5,711 bases of DNA from Chryseobacterium gleum. Lineage in GTDB: Bacteria; Bacteroidota; Bacteroidia; Flavobacteriales_D; Crocinitomicaceae. How positions within the stretch are numbered: position 1 is the first letter of the stretch; every line of letters starts with the position of its first letter. The DNA lies in contig CAMCQW010000138.1 in NCBI GenBank assembly GCA_945877045.1, positions 1-5,711 on the forward strand. The letters are read 5' to 3'. A model generated the notes under the pieces. The model had not been told where the DNA came from, made no database searches, and was given only the letters and a program-made list of their open reading frames with translations. The position numbers and the translations under genes are program-made. Below are positions 5,350-5,711 of the stretch, piece after piece.

Positions 5350-5711
5350 CTAATTTTCTGCTAATTTAATAGCTTTTTCTATACTAATACGCTCTCCACC
5401 CAAGAAAGCGATAACAAAAGCATTTTTAAACCCTTTATCTTGTAATTCGACTTTCAAATTCTTGGCACCATCAATATCTTTCACAAAAGATCCGGTGTAA
5501 TATTTATACAAATTACCTTGCCTATATTCTTTAACATCCATGCCATTAAAGATGTTTGAATTTAAGGGAATTTTGGTGTCTGAAGTACTTATTTGCACAC
5601 TAAAAAAAAGTGATTTTTCTAAAATTTCATTTGTATTATTTTCAGATATAATTTCGACAGGCTTCACCGGCTCTACATTATTATTAACAGGTACTTTATC
5701 ACCCCTCCCCT
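5350..5711 (-). CDS. N-acetylmuramoyl-L-alanine amidase, C-terminal end with SPOR-like domain (partial)
   Basis: Only the last 119 residues are visible; the frame is open to the window edge with no stop, so the gene starts outside. The GTG at 5667 is an internal Val codon rather than the start. The visible part has a Pro/Val/Asn-rich linker (GRGDKVPVNNNVEPVKP, residues 1-17) and then a compact domain. It runs FFSVQISTSDTKIPL (about 34-48), YRQGNLYKYYTGSF, a helix with AKNLKVELQDKGFKNAF, VIAFLGGERISIEKA and the C-terminus. This alternation resembles SPOR peptidoglycan-binding domains. It matches what I remember of the tails of flavobacterial N-acetylmuramoyl-L-alanine amidases, which also commonly precede mlaD. 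The catalytic zinc domain that would prove the assignment lies outside the window, so the amidase call is inferred from tail and context. An alternative is another SPOR-domain envelope protein. The stop TAG is 4 bases before the mlaD TTG start. Confidence 0.7.
   Translation of the reverse strand, partial: GRGDKVPVNNNVEPVKPVEIISENNTNEILEKSLFFSVQISTSDTKIPLNSNIFNGMDVKEYRQGNLYKYYTGSFVKDIDGAKNLKVELQDKGFKNAFVIAFLGGERISIEKAIKLAEN

Noticed and set aside
5350..5667. A complete 105-residue gene starting at GTG 5667
   Set aside because: The frame stays open upstream to the window edge and reads as a typical linker, so the GTG is an internal Val codon and the gene is partial.

Overview
The window looks like chromosomal DNA from a Bacteroidota bacterium, most likely a member of the Flavobacteriales. 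This is inferred from several signs. The DNA is AT-rich. There are essentially no Shine-Dalgarno sites. A perfect TAnnTTTG promoter element stands before the one plus-strand gene. That gene encodes a lipoprotein with the EKR...GF.VEW N-terminal signature common in this phylum. The minus-strand gene order (cell-wall amidase, MlaD, two Fe-S electron-transfer proteins, a small protein usually mislabelled 'ABC transporter ATPase') is one I recall from flavobacterial genomes. No mobile element, tRNA, rRNA or CRISPR array was found.

Layout. Positions 1-728 (minus) hold the N-terminal 242 residues of the single-strand-specific exonuclease RecJ, which runs off the left edge. Positions 729-1093 are a gene-free divergent intergenic region. 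It contains a tight cluster of three palindromes (841-942) and, near its right end, the promoter of the next gene. Positions 1094-1723 (plus) encode a 209-residue lipoprotein with a C-terminal Pmp3/YqaE-type two-helix membrane domain, followed by a terminator hairpin at 1744-1768. From 5711 down to 1753 (minus) runs one compact operon, in transcription order: the C-terminal end of an N-acetylmuramoyl-L-alanine amidase with a SPOR-like tail, mlaD (TTG start), a membrane-anchored two-[4Fe-4S] oxidoreductase, a CCG-domain (Fe-S)-binding protein, and the 153-residue conserved protein. Gene spacings are 4, 1 and 3 bases, then a 17-base overlap, so co-transcription and translational coupling are very likely.

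How the genes may work together. The first two operon genes concern the cell envelope: peptidoglycan cleavage, and lipid transport by an MCE protein. The next two together resemble a split HdrDE/HdrBC-type electron-transfer unit: a membrane part with ferredoxin clusters, and a soluble catalytic CCG part. The last protein has no nucleotide-binding motif and no known function. Its place behind the Fe-S pair makes it a candidate accessory factor. The link between the envelope half and the redox half is unexplained and is the most interesting functional question here. The most interesting non-coding signal is the palindrome cluster at 841-942, which no gene-level feature explains.
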